NCBI GenBank assembly: GCA_036881905.1
Contig: JBAJNN010000025.1
Span: forward strand, 1-27,968
Direction: 5' to 3'
Length of the DNA stretch: 27,968 nucleotides
Source of the DNA: JBAJNN01 sp036881905
GTDB lineage: Bacteria > Pseudomonadota > Alphaproteobacteria > Rhizobiales > Im1
The position numbers and the translations under genes are program-made. The notes beneath the pieces were generated by a model. That model was not told where the DNA came from. It made no database searches and saw only the letters and a program-made list of their open reading frames with translations. Below are positions 7,583 through 17,271 of the stretch, piece after piece. The stretch's first letter is position 1. The number at the start of each line of letters is the position of its first letter.

Positions 7583-8535
7583 TCGGCAATGACCCCGCCC
7601 TGTCCGGACCAGTTGGCGAACCCGGCGCGGAACCGGCGGTATCGCGCTTCGCAATATCCGGCCCGAGCCGGGGACAACTCATCCGTTTCATTGAGATTCG
7701 CGCGATATTCATCCTCACCATTCAGGACCATCATAGGCTTGAAAGACACAACGAGATCGACGCCTTCATCGAAGCCGGCCAGCACGGAGAACGCCTCGGC
7801 AAGCTCGCGCGCGCGGATCGGCCTCGGGATCGCCCTTGGCGGCCTTGCGCGACAGGGCAACCCGAAGCAGAACCTCGTTGGGAACCCCGTGCCGATGCCG
7901 GTGATCGTCCCTGAAGCGCCGGATTTGACGACGCCGTCATACACTTCGGTGTCAACGCCGACCATCACGATCACATTATCATTTTGCGAGGTGATGTGTT
8001 CCGCGGCGTAACGCAAATCCTTTCTTGAACCGAATTCCTTGAAGCCGACGAGATTCGCGTGCCCGGCGCGCCGGGCAAGGAACAGATCCGCCTTGGTCGA
8101 ATAGCCAGAATAGGGGCTGGTGTAGATAATCGCCGGCACATCGGGCGCGGCGTCCAGAATAGCTTTAAAGTGGTTGCGCTGCGCGGGCGGGGAGGTCCCG
8201 CGGGAGAGAACGCGCGGGATCACCATGAGACCGGCCGCGCCGATCTTGTGGGCATGGGTGGCAACGGCGATGGCGGATTGGGTGTTGATGGCGCCGGCGC
8301 CGACAATGAATGACGAGCACACCTGCCTCAACGAGACGTTGTTTGTGCCTTCCATGCGCTGTTGGTCGCTCAAAAGCGGCCACTGTCCGCAGGAGCCGCA
8401 ATAGACCATGGCGGACATTCCAGCGGCGATCAGTTCCTTACCCTTGTGAACAAGAGCATCGAAATCGGGCTTTCATTCGGCTGTGCAGGGCCTGAGCAGA
8501 ACGGGCACGGTCCCCTCGAATACAGTCTTCGACAT
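7573..8535 (-). pseudogene. DHDPS-family protein, probable pyrroline-4-hydroxy-2-carboxylate deaminase, broken
   Basis: The start is ATG at 8535 (MSKTVFEGTVPVLL) with a GGAG 6 nt upstream. Codon 21 is a TGA (8475-8473), after which the same frame continues KPDFDALVHKGKELIAAGM and the rest of a TIM-barrel DHDPS/NAL protein. Active-site elements remain: IIYTSPYSGY (Tyr) and NLVGFKEFGS (Schiff-base Lys). Between about 7895 and 7805 two compensating frameshifts scramble a stretch that reads NEVLLRVALSRKAAKGDPEA in the alternative frame. The sequence resembles the DHDPS paralogs of hydroxyproline clusters more than DapA itself. In that pathway the enzyme deaminates pyrroline-4-hydroxy-2-carboxylate to alpha-ketoglutarate semialdehyde. 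It is first gene of the minus-strand operon. Confidence 0.85.
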
Positions 8536-8758
8536 GAAAAACTCCATTTAAGAGGCGATTCGCCCGAACAGACTTGACCCGAAGCGGCCGCGTCAGAACC
8601 GTTCATACGGGGCCATAACTGTAAGATATGTCCGAAATACGCTACGGGAAAATTCGCGGCATTCATAGCACGGTTTTCAAGCGCAGCCCCTCTTTTCAAA
8701 TTCACGACGGTCCCAGACCCCGTTCAGCCGATCCTGTTCTGGAAACCAGCCCGGTCGG

Positions 8759-10150
8759 TCATGGCGAGGATAAGAGGAAACAGGCGAAAGAGCGTTTGAT
8801 GAGAGCCTTACAGGTTGCCGCGGCCTCAGCTTTGTCAAACCCCGCAATCTGAACGCGGTAAAGCATCGTAGCGCCGCGCATGGCAGCCACCACAAGGGCA
8901 GTTTTTCCGCCGAGGTTGGGCAGACCCGCGGCCATCACCTTGTGCAGATGGTTTTGCGCATTGTCGCGTGATGCAAATGCCCCGACCTGAATACGCCGGT
9001 TTTCCCCGGTTATCGCGCCGTCGCCCAGGGGCGCATCAAGAGCGTCTTCATCAATATCACCCTGGGCGACAGAGGCCCATTGCGCAAGAATTTGGCGACT
9101 CTCCTGAGGGATGACCGCATCATTACCCCCCTGCCCCACGGCAGCCATGACCGGTTTCGACAGCGGCTTTGGCGTAGTGAAAGCTTGTTGCATGTTGCGA
9201 AAAGCCATCCGGACACTTCTCTCCTTATAATGCGGCGGGGCGCCGGCCATTTGCGCGATGTGAAGCGATTTGCGCGCCGGAACCCTGGACAGGGTCCGGT
9301 CCAGCATCGACGCCATGTATCGATCGCGCGACGCCACACTGCGCCCTCCCATCACGACGCCGACAAGATGCCTACCCCCGCGCCTGAGCGACGTCAGAAG
9401 ATTATAGCCCGAAGCATGAACATAGCCGGTCTTGAGGCCATCGACTCCCTTGTAGCGCCCGAGAAGATGATTGTGATTGCGGTGGCTACGCCCCCGATAG
9501 GTAAAGCGCGCGAGACTGAAATAGCGGTAAAATTGCGGGAAGTCGCGTTGCACATGCAAGGCCAGTGTCGCCATGTCGCGCGCCGTCGTCACCTGTTTTT
9601 TACTGTAGAGACCCGAGGCATTGCAAAAATGCGTGCTGGTCATGGCCAGCGCCAGCGCCGTTTTATTCATCCGCCTCACAAAGGCCGCCTCGCTGCCCAA
9701 AACAGCCTCGGCAATGGCGACGGCTATGTCATTTGCCGAGACCACCGTTAATGCCCGAATCGCGTTATCGACCGAAATTGTTTGCCCAGCCTTCAAACCG
9801 AGTTTCGAGGGCGGCATGGAGGCGGCATGTTTGCTCATGGCGATGGTGGTGTTTTTGGTGAGACGACCAGCCTGCAATTCCTGAAAAAGAATATAGAGCG
9901 TCATGACTTTGGTCAGCGATGCCGGATAACGATGTGAGTCGGCATGTCGCGAGAACAGCACCTTGCCACTATGGGCGTCTATGGCGATGGCGGCGAATTT
10001 CGCATTGGCCGCCGCTCGTGCGGGGGCGACGTCTAACCCGATCGACCATAGCAATGAAACAACCACGACAAGAAAGCCATGCCGCACCAGCGCCCGTCGA
10101 GAGTTTCTATGATCTCCAGGGGATTCGACATATTTTGATTCGGTAACCAT
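8759..10150 (-). CDS. D-alanyl-D-alanine carboxypeptidase (peptidase S11) with SPOR domain
   Basis: This penicillin-binding protein of the DacC/DacF type trims the terminal D-Ala of peptidoglycan stem peptides in the periplasm. Numbered from the ATG at 10150 (463 residues), it has a hydrophobic segment ending in an ARA signal-peptidase site (about 22-47). The catalytic motifs are S78-L-T-K81, S138-A-N140 and K240-T-G242. A linker rich in Ala, Pro and Asp follows (about 320-380), then a C-terminal SPOR domain (about 384-460, RIQVGAFAS to YRVQIAGF) that binds denuded glycan at septa. The frame extends 10 codons upstream to 10180; the true start is uncertain because no well-spaced Shine-Dalgarno is seen. 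All catalytic residues are present, so the gene appears functional and the cell makes peptidoglycan. Confidence 0.92.
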   Translation of the reverse strand: MVTESKYVESPGDHRNSRRALVRHGFLVVVVSLLWSIGLDVAPARAAANAKFAAIAIDAHSGKVLFSRHADSHRYPASLTKVMTLYILFQELQAGRLTKNTTIAMSKHAASMPPSKLGLKAGQTISVDNAIRALTVVSANDIAVAIAEAVLGSEAAFVRRMNKTALALAMTSTHFCNASGLYSKKQVTTARDMATLALHVQRDFPQFYRYFSLARFTYRGRSHRNHNHLLGRYKGVDGLKTGYVHASGYNLLTSLRRGGRHLVGVVMGGRSVASRDRYMASMLDRTLSRVPARKSLHIAQMAGAPPHYKERSVRMAFRNMQQAFTTPKPLSKPVMAAVGQGGNDAVIPQESRQILAQWASVAQGDIDEDALDAPLGDGAITGENRRIQVGAFASRDNAQNHLHKVMAAGLPNLGGKTALVVAAMRGATMLYRVQIAGFDKAEAAATCKALIKRSFACFLLSSP

Positions 10151-10235
10151 TCCTGCGTGGTAACGACACAATCTTGCCAAAGGGTAAAACTTGCCAAAGC
10201 GAGAGCAGCTAACCGAAGCATGGACCGGTCAGCTC

Positions 10236-10304
10236 ATTATGTTTCTTGCAAAGTAATCTTATCAACCCTATGATAAAAATGGATTTTATGGCTTTATATC
10301 ATAG
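10236..10304 (-). promoter_or_regulatory. Possible dac promoter with adjacent inverted repeat
   Basis: On the minus strand TTGATA (10265-10260) and CATAAT (10241-10236) are 18 bp apart, a reasonable sigma-70 pair about 85 bp upstream of the dac start. Just upstream, CTATGATA (10268-10275) and TATCATAG (10297-10304) form a perfect 8-bp inverted repeat with a 21-bp spacer, a possible regulator site. This is inferred from pattern alone. Confidence 0.35.
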
Positions 10305-10362
10305 AGTCTACACGGCTATGGTTTCTCGTGAAAACCCGCTCGAAGCTCTTGAGGGGGCCACC

Positions 10363-13140
10363 TCAGCCCTCCCCGATCTCACTTCCACCCTCACCCCGAT
10401 CGCCATCATCACCCTCATCGACCACCCCTTCGCCAAGATGGGCAACACAGGCGACATGCTCGCCATCAGCCGTGTCAAAAATGGTGACGCCCTGAGTGGC
10501 GCGACCGACAATGCGAATCTCGTTGACCGGACAGCGAATCAGCTGCCCGCCATCGCTCACCAGCATAATCTGGTCGCAATCCTCCACCGGAAAAGAAGCG
10601 ACAATGTGGCCGTTACGCTGGTTGGCGACCATGGCGGTGATCCCTTTTCCACCACGTTTCGTAACCCGGTATTCATAAGCCGAGCTGCGCTTGCCATATC
10701 CGGTCTGCGAAACCGACAATATAAATTGCTCTCTGGCCGACAGCTTCGCATAGCAGGATTCGGAAATCGTTATTTCTTCGTGGGGTGTTTTCTCTTCTTC
10801 ATCTTTTGTTTCATTTCGTATGGACCGATCGTCGACTTCTTCATTCATGGCGCGACGCAGTTTCAGATAGGCTCTCGCCTCCGCCGGCCGGATGGCGACA
10901 TGATCGAGAACGCTCATGGAGATCACTCTGTCATTGCCCAGCGCATCGTCGCCGCCGAGCCGGATACCGCGCACTCCGGTCGAATTGCGGCCGACGAAAA
11001 CCCGCACGTCACCGACCTCAAAGCGAATACAGCGACCATTCGCCGTGGTCAGCAGAATATCCTCCTCAGGCCTGCAAATGCACACGCCGATCAGCTCGTC
11101 ACCCGAAGCGAGTTTCATCGCAATCTTGCCGCCACGGTTGATATTGACGAAATCGGCAAGCACATTGCGCCGCACCGTACCGGAACGGGTCGCGAACATG
11201 AGCTGAAGCCGGCTCCGGTCCCTTTCATCGTCCGGCATGGGCAGAATCGTCGTAATGGTTTCGTCCGAATCGAGTGGAATCAGGTTGATCAGGGCCTTGC
11301 CGCGAGCCTGCGGCGCGGCCATCGGCAAGCGCCACACTTTGAGGCGATAGACCATGCCTTTGGAGGAAAAAAACAGAACCGGAGTATGCGTGGAGGCGAC
11401 GAAAATCTGCGAGACGAAATCCTCCTCGCGCGTGCTCATGCCCGAACGTCCCTTGCCGCCGCGGCGTTGGGCGCGGTAGGTCGAAAGGGCTACGCGCTTG
11501 ATGTAGCCTTTGTGGGAGACGGTAACGACCATGTCCTCGCGCTGAATAAGGTCTTCGGCGTCGACCTCGTAATCGGCGTCGATAATCTCGGTGCGTCGCG
11601 CTTCGCCATACTGCGCCTTCATCTCCGCCAATTCCTGGCGTAGAATGGCCAAGAGCCGCTGGCGCGAGGCCAATATCTCCAGATAATCGCCGATCCTCGC
11701 GCCAATATCGGTCAATTCGTCGCCGACTTCATCGCGCCCGAGCGCGGTCAGACGTTGCAAGCGGAGATCGAGAATGGCGCGGGCCTGTTCCTGAGATAAC
11801 CGGCAGGTCCCATTACCGGCAATGCTGTGACGGGGATCGGCGATGAGCCTGACAAGCCCAACCATGTCACGCGCCGGCCAATCGCGCGCCATCAACTGCG
11901 AGCGCGCCGTGGCCGGATCCGGCGCGACGCGAATGAGGCGGATAACCTCGTCGATATTGGCCACCGCAATGGCGAGCCCGACCAGAATATGCGCCCTGTC
12001 GCGAGCCTTGGCCAAAAAATGTTTGGTGCGGCGCGTCACCACCTCTTCGCGAAACGCCACAAAGGCCCGCAAGAGGTCGGCCAATGTCATCAATTCCGGC
12101 CGGCCGCCGGTCAGCGCGACGATATTGCACCCGAAGCTGGCCTGCAATTCGGAAAAACGATAAAGCTGGTTCAAGACCACTTCAGCCATGGCGTCGCGCT
12201 TCAATTCGATGACGACACGCATGCCATGACGGTCGGATTCATCGCGAATATCCGATATGCCGTCTACTTTTTTATCGCGCACCAGTTCGGCGATTTTCGC
12301 GATCAAGGTCGCCTTGTTGACCTGATAGGGCAGCTCGGTGACAATCAGCGCTTCGCGATCCTTGCGTATGGTCTGCGTCTCTACTCGCGCCCGCATCATC
12401 ACCGAACCGCGTCCGGTCCGATAGGCCGAGCAGATGCCGGAGCGACCAAGAATAAGCCCGCCGGTCGGAAAATCCGGCCCTGAAACGATCTCCATGAGCG
12501 CGTCGATGGCGATGGACGGGTTATCGATCAGCGCAATACAAGCCTCGACGATTTCACCCAGATTATGCGGGGGAATATTGGTCGCCATGCCGACCGCAAT
12601 TCCGCTCGCCCCATTAACAAGCAAATTGGGCAAACGTGCCGGCAGCACCGCGGGTTCGCGTTCGGAATTGTCGTAATTATCCTGAAAATCGACCGTATCG
12701 CAATCGAGGTCCTGCAAAATCGCCTGGGCGGGTCTGGCCATTCTGACCTCGGTGTAGCGCATGGCCGCCGGCGGATCGCCATCGACCGAGCCGAAATTGC
12801 CCTGCCCGTCCACCAGAGGCAAACGCATGGAAAAATCCTGAGCCATGCGTACAAGGGCGTCATAAACCGCCTGATCGCCATGAGGGTGATATTTACCGAT
12901 CACATCGCCGACGACGCGCGCGGCTTTGCGATGCGCCTTGTTCCACTCATAGCCCTGCTCATGCATGGAGAACAAAATGCGCCGATGCACCGGCTTCAGC
13001 CCGTCGCGCACATCCGGCAGCGCCCGCCGCACGATTACGCTCATGGCATAATCGAGATAGGACCGCTTCATCTCCTCTTCGATGGCTATTTCGCGAATAT
13101 CTCCGCCCACAGGCGGGCTATCGTCGCGATCGCTCTCCAC
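10363..13140 (-). CDS. gyrA: DNA gyrase subunit A
   Basis: The 925-residue breakage-reunion subunit of the A2B2 gyrase introduces negative supercoils. The N-terminal winged-helix/tower domain carries catalytic Y129 (AAMRYTEVRMA), which corresponds to E. coli Tyr122. The quinolone region reads YHPHGDQAVYDALVRMAQ, so E. coli Ser83 is Gln90 here and Asp87 is Asp94. The C-terminal beta-pinwheel has the GyrA box QRRGGKG and an acidic, Glu-rich insertion (about 765-795) as in many alphaproteobacteria. The GTG at 13140 follows AAGGAGA almost directly, an unusually short spacing, and the next GTG (13110) has no Shine-Dalgarno, so the start is uncertain. It lies 90 bp downstream of nrdB on the same strand. 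A 465-codon frame on the plus strand is a shadow. Confidence 0.97.
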   Translation of the reverse strand: MESDRDDSPPVGGDIREIAIEEEMKRSYLDYAMSVIVRRALPDVRDGLKPVHRRILFSMHEQGYEWNKAHRKAARVVGDVIGKYHPHGDQAVYDALVRMAQDFSMRLPLVDGQGNFGSVDGDPPAAMRYTEVRMARPAQAILQDLDCDTVDFQDNYDNSEREPAVLPARLPNLLVNGASGIAVGMATNIPPHNLGEIVEACIALIDNPSIAIDALMEIVSGPDFPTGGLILGRSGICSAYRTGRGSVMMRARVETQTIRKDREALIVTELPYQVNKATLIAKIAELVRDKKVDGISDIRDESDRHGMRVVIELKRDAMAEVVLNQLYRFSELQASFGCNIVALTGGRPELMTLADLLRAFVAFREEVVTRRTKHFLAKARDRAHILVGLAIAVANIDEVIRLIRVAPDPATARSQLMARDWPARDMVGLVRLIADPRHSIAGNGTCRLSQEQARAILDLRLQRLTALGRDEVGDELTDIGARIGDYLEILASRQRLLAILRQELAEMKAQYGEARRTEIIDADYEVDAEDLIQREDMVVTVSHKGYIKRVALSTYRAQRRGGKGRSGMSTREEDFVSQIFVASTHTPVLFFSSKGMVYRLKVWRLPMAAPQARGKALINLIPLDSDETITTILPMPDDERDRSRLQLMFATRSGTVRRNVLADFVNINRGGKIAMKLASGDELIGVCICRPEEDILLTTANGRCIRFEVGDVRVFVGRNSTGVRGIRLGGDDALGNDRVISMSVLDHVAIRPAEARAYLKLRRAMNEEVDDRSIRNETKDEEEKTPHEEITISESCYAKLSAREQFILSVSQTGYGKRSSAYEYRVTKRGGKGITAMVANQRNGHIVASFPVEDCDQIMLVSDGGQLIRCPVNEIRIVGRATQGVTIFDTADGEHVACVAHLGEGVVDEGDDGDRGEGGSEIGEG

Positions 13141-13230
13141 TCTCCTTGCCTTTCAAATCGTTGGAATCGTCTTTTGTCTATCGGCAATGTCGGAAACATC
13201 GCTTGCGAATGGCTTCACCGCGCCCGCGCC

Positions 13231-14385
13231 TCAATCCCATGTCAACGCGCCGCCATTTTGATATTCGGTGACCCGGGTCTCAAAAAAATTCTTCTCCTTT
13301 TTGAGATCCATCGCTTCCGACATCCAGGGAAACGGATTTTCGACCCGCGCAAAGACCGGCGACAGCCCCAGCTGCGCCGAACGCCGATTGGCGATGAAAT
13401 GCATATATTGCTCACACAGAGCCGGGTTCAGCCCGAGCATGCCTTGCCCCATGGTGTCATGGGCATAAGCCACTTCCAATTCCGTGGCCTCCCGCAGCAT
13501 CGTGCGCACCTCGCCTTGGAACCGATCCGTCCACAATCCGGGGTTTTCCAGCTTGATCTGGTTAATCATGTCAATCCCGAAATTGAGATGGAGACTCTCA
13601 TCGCGTAAGATATACTGATATTGCTCGGCGATTCCCACCATCTTGTTGCGCCGGCCAAGCGAGAGAATCTGGGCGAATCCGGTGTAAAACCACATCCCCT
13701 CGAACACGACATAAAACGCCACGAGATCGCGCAGGAAATCACGGTCGCGCTCTGGGGCGCCGGTCGAAAAAGTCGGATCATCAAGATGGCGCGTATGCTC
13801 AAGCGCCCAGGCGGCCTTGTCGGTGATCGAAGGTATCTCGCGATACATATTGAACAATTCGCCCTCATCAAGCCCCAGACTCTCCACGATATACTGGAAA
13901 GTATGGGTATGCACCGCTTCCTCGAAAGCCTGACGCAACAAATATTGCCGGCATTCCGGATTGGTGATGTGGCGATAGATCGCCAGAACGATATTATTGG
14001 CAACTAAGCTTTCGGACGCGGCAAAGAAACCAAGATTGCGTTTCAGCATCAACCGTTCGGCCGGCGTCAAACCGTTACGCGACTGCATGCAGGCGATATC
14101 GGCCTGCATCGAGACTTCCGTGGGCATCCAGTGATTATTGCATCCGGCGAGATATTTCTCCCAGGCCCAACCGTATTTCAGCGGCAGAAGCTGGTTGATA
14201 TCGGCTCTGGCATTAATCATCACCTTGTCGGAGACGCTGACCCGCCCACCCTCGCGGTCAATGGCGCCAAGACCCGTGGTATTGGCGGGCCGTTCATCGT
14301 GAATTGGCGAGACGGCCACACCGGGTTGGGCGGTTGCGGTTTGGACGATCTTATGCCCAGTCTTATGTTCGCTCCGGTCAAGCAT
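13231..14385 (-). CDS. nrdB: Ribonucleotide reductase small subunit, class Ic type (Phe at the radical site)
   Basis: The 384-residue R2 ferritin-fold subunit supplies the oxidising equivalent for NrdA. Metal ligands line up as E125 (SESLVANN), E156 and H159 (EEAVHTHTF), E229 (VFEGMWFY), E263 and H266 (RDESLHLNFG). The spacings 31-3-73-34-3 equal those I recall for the Chlamydia trachomatis class Ic enzyme (E89, E120, H123, E193, E227, H230). The position of the radical Tyr (E. coli Y122) is F163. The first ligand is Glu, where class Ia alphaproteobacterial NrdB has Asp in an otherwise similar SLAANNIV context. Both changes are the hallmark of Mn/Fe class Ic enzymes. The C-terminal tail (EYQNGGALTWD) that docks on NrdA is intact. 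It starts 33 bp after nrdA ends, with GGAGGG upstream. Confidence 0.95.
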   Translation of the reverse strand: MLDRSEHKTGHKIVQTATAQPGVAVSPIHDERPANTTGLGAIDREGGRVSVSDKVMINARADINQLLPLKYGWAWEKYLAGCNNHWMPTEVSMQADIACMQSRNGLTPAERLMLKRNLGFFAASESLVANNIVLAIYRHITNPECRQYLLRQAFEEAVHTHTFQYIVESLGLDEGELFNMYREIPSITDKAAWALEHTRHLDDPTFSTGAPERDRDFLRDLVAFYVVFEGMWFYTGFAQILSLGRRNKMVGIAEQYQYILRDESLHLNFGIDMINQIKLENPGLWTDRFQGEVRTMLREATELEVAYAHDTMGQGMLGLNPALCEQYMHFIANRRSAQLGLSPVFARVENPFPWMSEAMDLKKEKNFFETRVTEYQNGGALTWD

Positions 14386-14418
14386 TGTTCTTTAAATCCC
14401 TCCTGTTCGATACATGGA

Positions 14419-17271
14419 TCATTGGCAGGCTTCGCATTCGGGATCGTCGATCGCACAAGCCGGCAAATGTTGCGGCTGCGTCGGGGAAGCGACTGCATTG
14501 AGCTTCCCATCCACACCCTCAAGCGTTGATTTTTCGACCTGAGTTGCGGCTCTTGAGCGCAAATAATAGGTGGTTTTCAACCCGCGCAGCCATGCCAGAC
14601 GATAGAGCTCATCGAGTTTCTTGCCCGAAGGCTCGGCAATATAGAGATTAAGCGATTGCGCCTGATCGATCCATTTCTGGCGTCTGGCCCCGGCTTCGAT
14701 CAGCCATGACGGCTCTATTTCAAACGCCGTTGCGTAACGCTCTTTAAGCTCATCGGGAATCCGACCGATCGGCGCCAGGCTACCATCGTAATATTTAAGA
14801 TCGGAGATCATCACCTCATCCCACAGGCCACGGGCTTTAAGGTCGCGCACCAGCGCCGCATTGACCACGGTGAAATCGCCCGACATATTTGACTTGACGA
14901 ACAGATTGCTCATCATCGGTTCGATCCCCTGGCTGACGCCGCAAATATTGGAGATCGTGGCCGTCGGGGCAATGGCCATGGTATTCGAGTTACGCATGCC
15001 GGTCGTTTTCACTCGCTTGCGTAACTGATCCCAGTCAAACCGGCTGCTGCGGTCAACATCGAATTCACCACGGGCTTTGGCCAGAAGGTCGAGCGAATCG
15101 ATGGGCAGCACACCTTGCTGCCACAAGGATCCCTTGAAACTGGCGTAAGCCCCGCGCTCGGCGGCAAGATCGACCGAGGCCGAAATGGCATGCCAGGCAA
15201 CCGCTTCGGTGCTTTCATCGGCGAAGGCGACCGCCTCCGCGCCGGCATAGGGGATATTTTGCGCTTGCAACGCGTCATGAAACCCCATGATTCCGAGGCC
15301 GACCGGACGATGGCGTAAATTGGAACGACGCGCCTCGGGGATCGTGTAGAAATTGACGTCGATCACATTGTCGAGCATCCGCATCGCGGTTTTCACCGTT
15401 TCGCTTAGTTTTTCATGATCGAGACCATTGGGCGTGACGTGGGCGGCCAGATTGACCGAACCCAGATTGCACACCGCGACTTCATCGGCGGAGGTATTGA
15501 GCGTGATTTCGGTGCATAAATTCGACGAATGCACCACTCCGCAATGATTCTGCGGCGAGCGGATATTACAAGGGTCCTTGAACGTCAGCCAAGGGTGGCC
15601 GGTTTCAAATAGCATGGTCAGCATACGCCGCCACAGATCGGTGCTGCGAATACGTTTAAAATTCTTGATCTCGCCGCGTTCGGCTCTGCGCTCGGCTGCT
15701 TCATAGGCAGTCTTGAAGGCCGGACCATAGAGGTCGTGCAATTGCGGTACTTCATCGGGGGAAAACAACGTCCAGTGGGCATTGTCCCGCAGACGCTCCA
15801 TGAACAGATCCGGCACCCAGTTCGCCGTATTCATATCATGGGTCCGGCGACGGTCATCGCCGGTGTTTTTGCGCAATTCGAGGAATTCCTCGATGTCGAT
15901 ATGCCAGCTTTCCAGATAGGCGCACACCGCCCCTTTGCGCTTGCCACCCTGATTGACGGCGATTGCGGTGTCATTGGCCACTTTCAAAAACGGCACCACG
16001 CCCTGGCTTTCGCCGTTGGTCCCCTTGATACGCGCCCCCAGACCGCGCACATTGGTCCAGTCATTACCCAAACCGCCGGAATATTTGGCCAGAAGGGCAT
16101 TGTCCCGGATCGATTTGAAAATATTGTTCAAATCGTCCTGGACCGTGGTGAGAAAACATGATGAGAGTTGAGGATGGCAAGTTCCGGCATTGAACAACGT
16201 CGGGGTCGAAGCCATGAAGGAAAATGTCGAAAGCTGATCGTAAAACAAGATGGCCTTGTCCTCACGGTCGATTTCGCGCAGGCTGAGGCCCATGGCAATG
16301 CGCATGAAGAATGCCTGCGGCAGCTCGAAACGCCGCCCCCCGACATGCAGAAAATAGCGATCGACAAGCGTTTGCAGGCCGAGATAGGCAATATCGAGAT
16401 CGCGCTCGGGCTTGAGGGCGTGGCCGAGTTTCTCAAGGTCGAATCGCGCCAGTTCGGGATCGATCAGTTCAGCCTCGATCCCGCAACCGATCGCATCGGC
16501 GAAATAGGCCGGATAGCGCGAGCGCATTTCCCCCCAGGTGGCCTGATCCTCGCGCCCCGAGAGGAGGCTTAAGGCTTCTCCGCGCAGTTTGTCGAGCAGC
16601 AAACGCGCGCTGACGAAAGCATAGGCCGGTTCGCGCTCGATGAAGGTCCGCGCCGCCATGATCGGGACCAGGCCGAGCTCCTGCGCCGTCATACCATTAT
16701 AAAGATTGCGCTTGGTCTCAAGGATAACCGCCTGCGAATCGACCCCGTCAAGCCCGTCGCAAGCCTCACCGATAATGGTGTCAAGGCGATCGAGATCGAG
16801 AGGTGTCAGCCGCCCATCCCCATGTTGGATATTCAACGCCGGGGGACTTTTCAGTTTTTTGCGCCCGGCCGCCTCCAGACGTTGGCGAGCGCGCTCCTCG
16901 CGATAAAGGACATAGGCGCGGGCCACTTTATGGTGCTCGTTGCGCATGCAGGCCAATTCGACCTGATCTTGAATATCCTCGATATGCAAAGGCCGGCCGG
17001 GGGCCGCCCGTCGTAAAAGAGCGTCCACCACCTGATTGGTCAGGGTTTCGACGATGTCATGGACCCGCGCCGACCCGGATGCGGTCTCTCCCTCCACCGC
17101 CAGAAAAGCGCGGGTTAGCGCTTGTGCAATCTTGGCCGCATCGAAATCGGTCACCGACCCGTTGCGGCGAATCACCCGGCAAGACCGACCGCCGGACAAG
17201 GTGGCCCCGGCCGGCGATCCGACCACATCGGAATCCTTGCTGGAGGGTTCGGTTTTTAAGGCAACAGACAT
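14419..17271 (-). CDS. nrdA: Ribonucleotide reductase large (catalytic) subunit
   Basis: It reduces ribonucleoside diphosphates to deoxy forms together with NrdB. Numbered from ATG 17271 (950 residues; the frame also opens at a TTG at 17283), an ATP-cone spans about 30-126 and gives dATP feedback control. The R1 N-terminal domain follows (about 155-235), then the barrel with redox Cys C372 (LSSCFL), N584-x-C586-x-E588 (SNLCTEI) and C601 (AVCNLGS). The Tyr pair of the radical path is seen in KTTYYLRSR, and the C-terminal swinging arm ends CEACQ (C946, C949). All catalytic residues are present. At 950 residues it is longer than E. coli NrdA (761), closer to R1 partners of class Ic small subunits. 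It is first of the likely nrdA-nrdB(-gyrA) operon. Confidence 0.96.
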   Translation of the reverse strand: MSVALKTEPSSKDSDVVGSPAGATLSGGRSCRVIRRNGSVTDFDAAKIAQALTRAFLAVEGETASGSARVHDIVETLTNQVVDALLRRAAPGRPLHIEDIQDQVELACMRNEHHKVARAYVLYREERARQRLEAAGRKKLKSPPALNIQHGDGRLTPLDLDRLDTIIGEACDGLDGVDSQAVILETKRNLYNGMTAQELGLVPIMAARTFIEREPAYAFVSARLLLDKLRGEALSLLSGREDQATWGEMRSRYPAYFADAIGCGIEAELIDPELARFDLEKLGHALKPERDLDIAYLGLQTLVDRYFLHVGGRRFELPQAFFMRIAMGLSLREIDREDKAILFYDQLSTFSFMASTPTLFNAGTCHPQLSSCFLTTVQDDLNNIFKSIRDNALLAKYSGGLGNDWTNVRGLGARIKGTNGESQGVVPFLKVANDTAIAVNQGGKRKGAVCAYLESWHIDIEEFLELRKNTGDDRRRTHDMNTANWVPDLFMERLRDNAHWTLFSPDEVPQLHDLYGPAFKTAYEAAERRAERGEIKNFKRIRSTDLWRRMLTMLFETGHPWLTFKDPCNIRSPQNHCGVVHSSNLCTEITLNTSADEVAVCNLGSVNLAAHVTPNGLDHEKLSETVKTAMRMLDNVIDVNFYTIPEARRSNLRHRPVGLGIMGFHDALQAQNIPYAGAEAVAFADESTEAVAWHAISASVDLAAERGAYASFKGSLWQQGVLPIDSLDLLAKARGEFDVDRSSRFDWDQLRKRVKTTGMRNSNTMAIAPTATISNICGVSQGIEPMMSNLFVKSNMSGDFTVVNAALVRDLKARGLWDEVMISDLKYYDGSLAPIGRIPDELKERYATAFEIEPSWLIEAGARRQKWIDQAQSLNLYIAEPSGKKLDELYRLAWLRGLKTTYYLRSRAATQVEKSTLEGVDGKLNAVASPTQPQHLPACAIDDPECEACQ

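Noticed and set aside
8473..8475. Selenocysteine readthrough of the in-frame TGA in the DHDPS-like gene
   Set aside because: No bacterial SECIS-like hairpin is obvious after the TGA, the position is not catalytic, and further frameshifts downstream show the gene is simply broken.
10246..11643. 465-codon plus-strand open frame
   Set aside because: It lies antisense to the C-terminal half of gyrA, with low-complexity His/Arg-rich translation and no recognisable motif.
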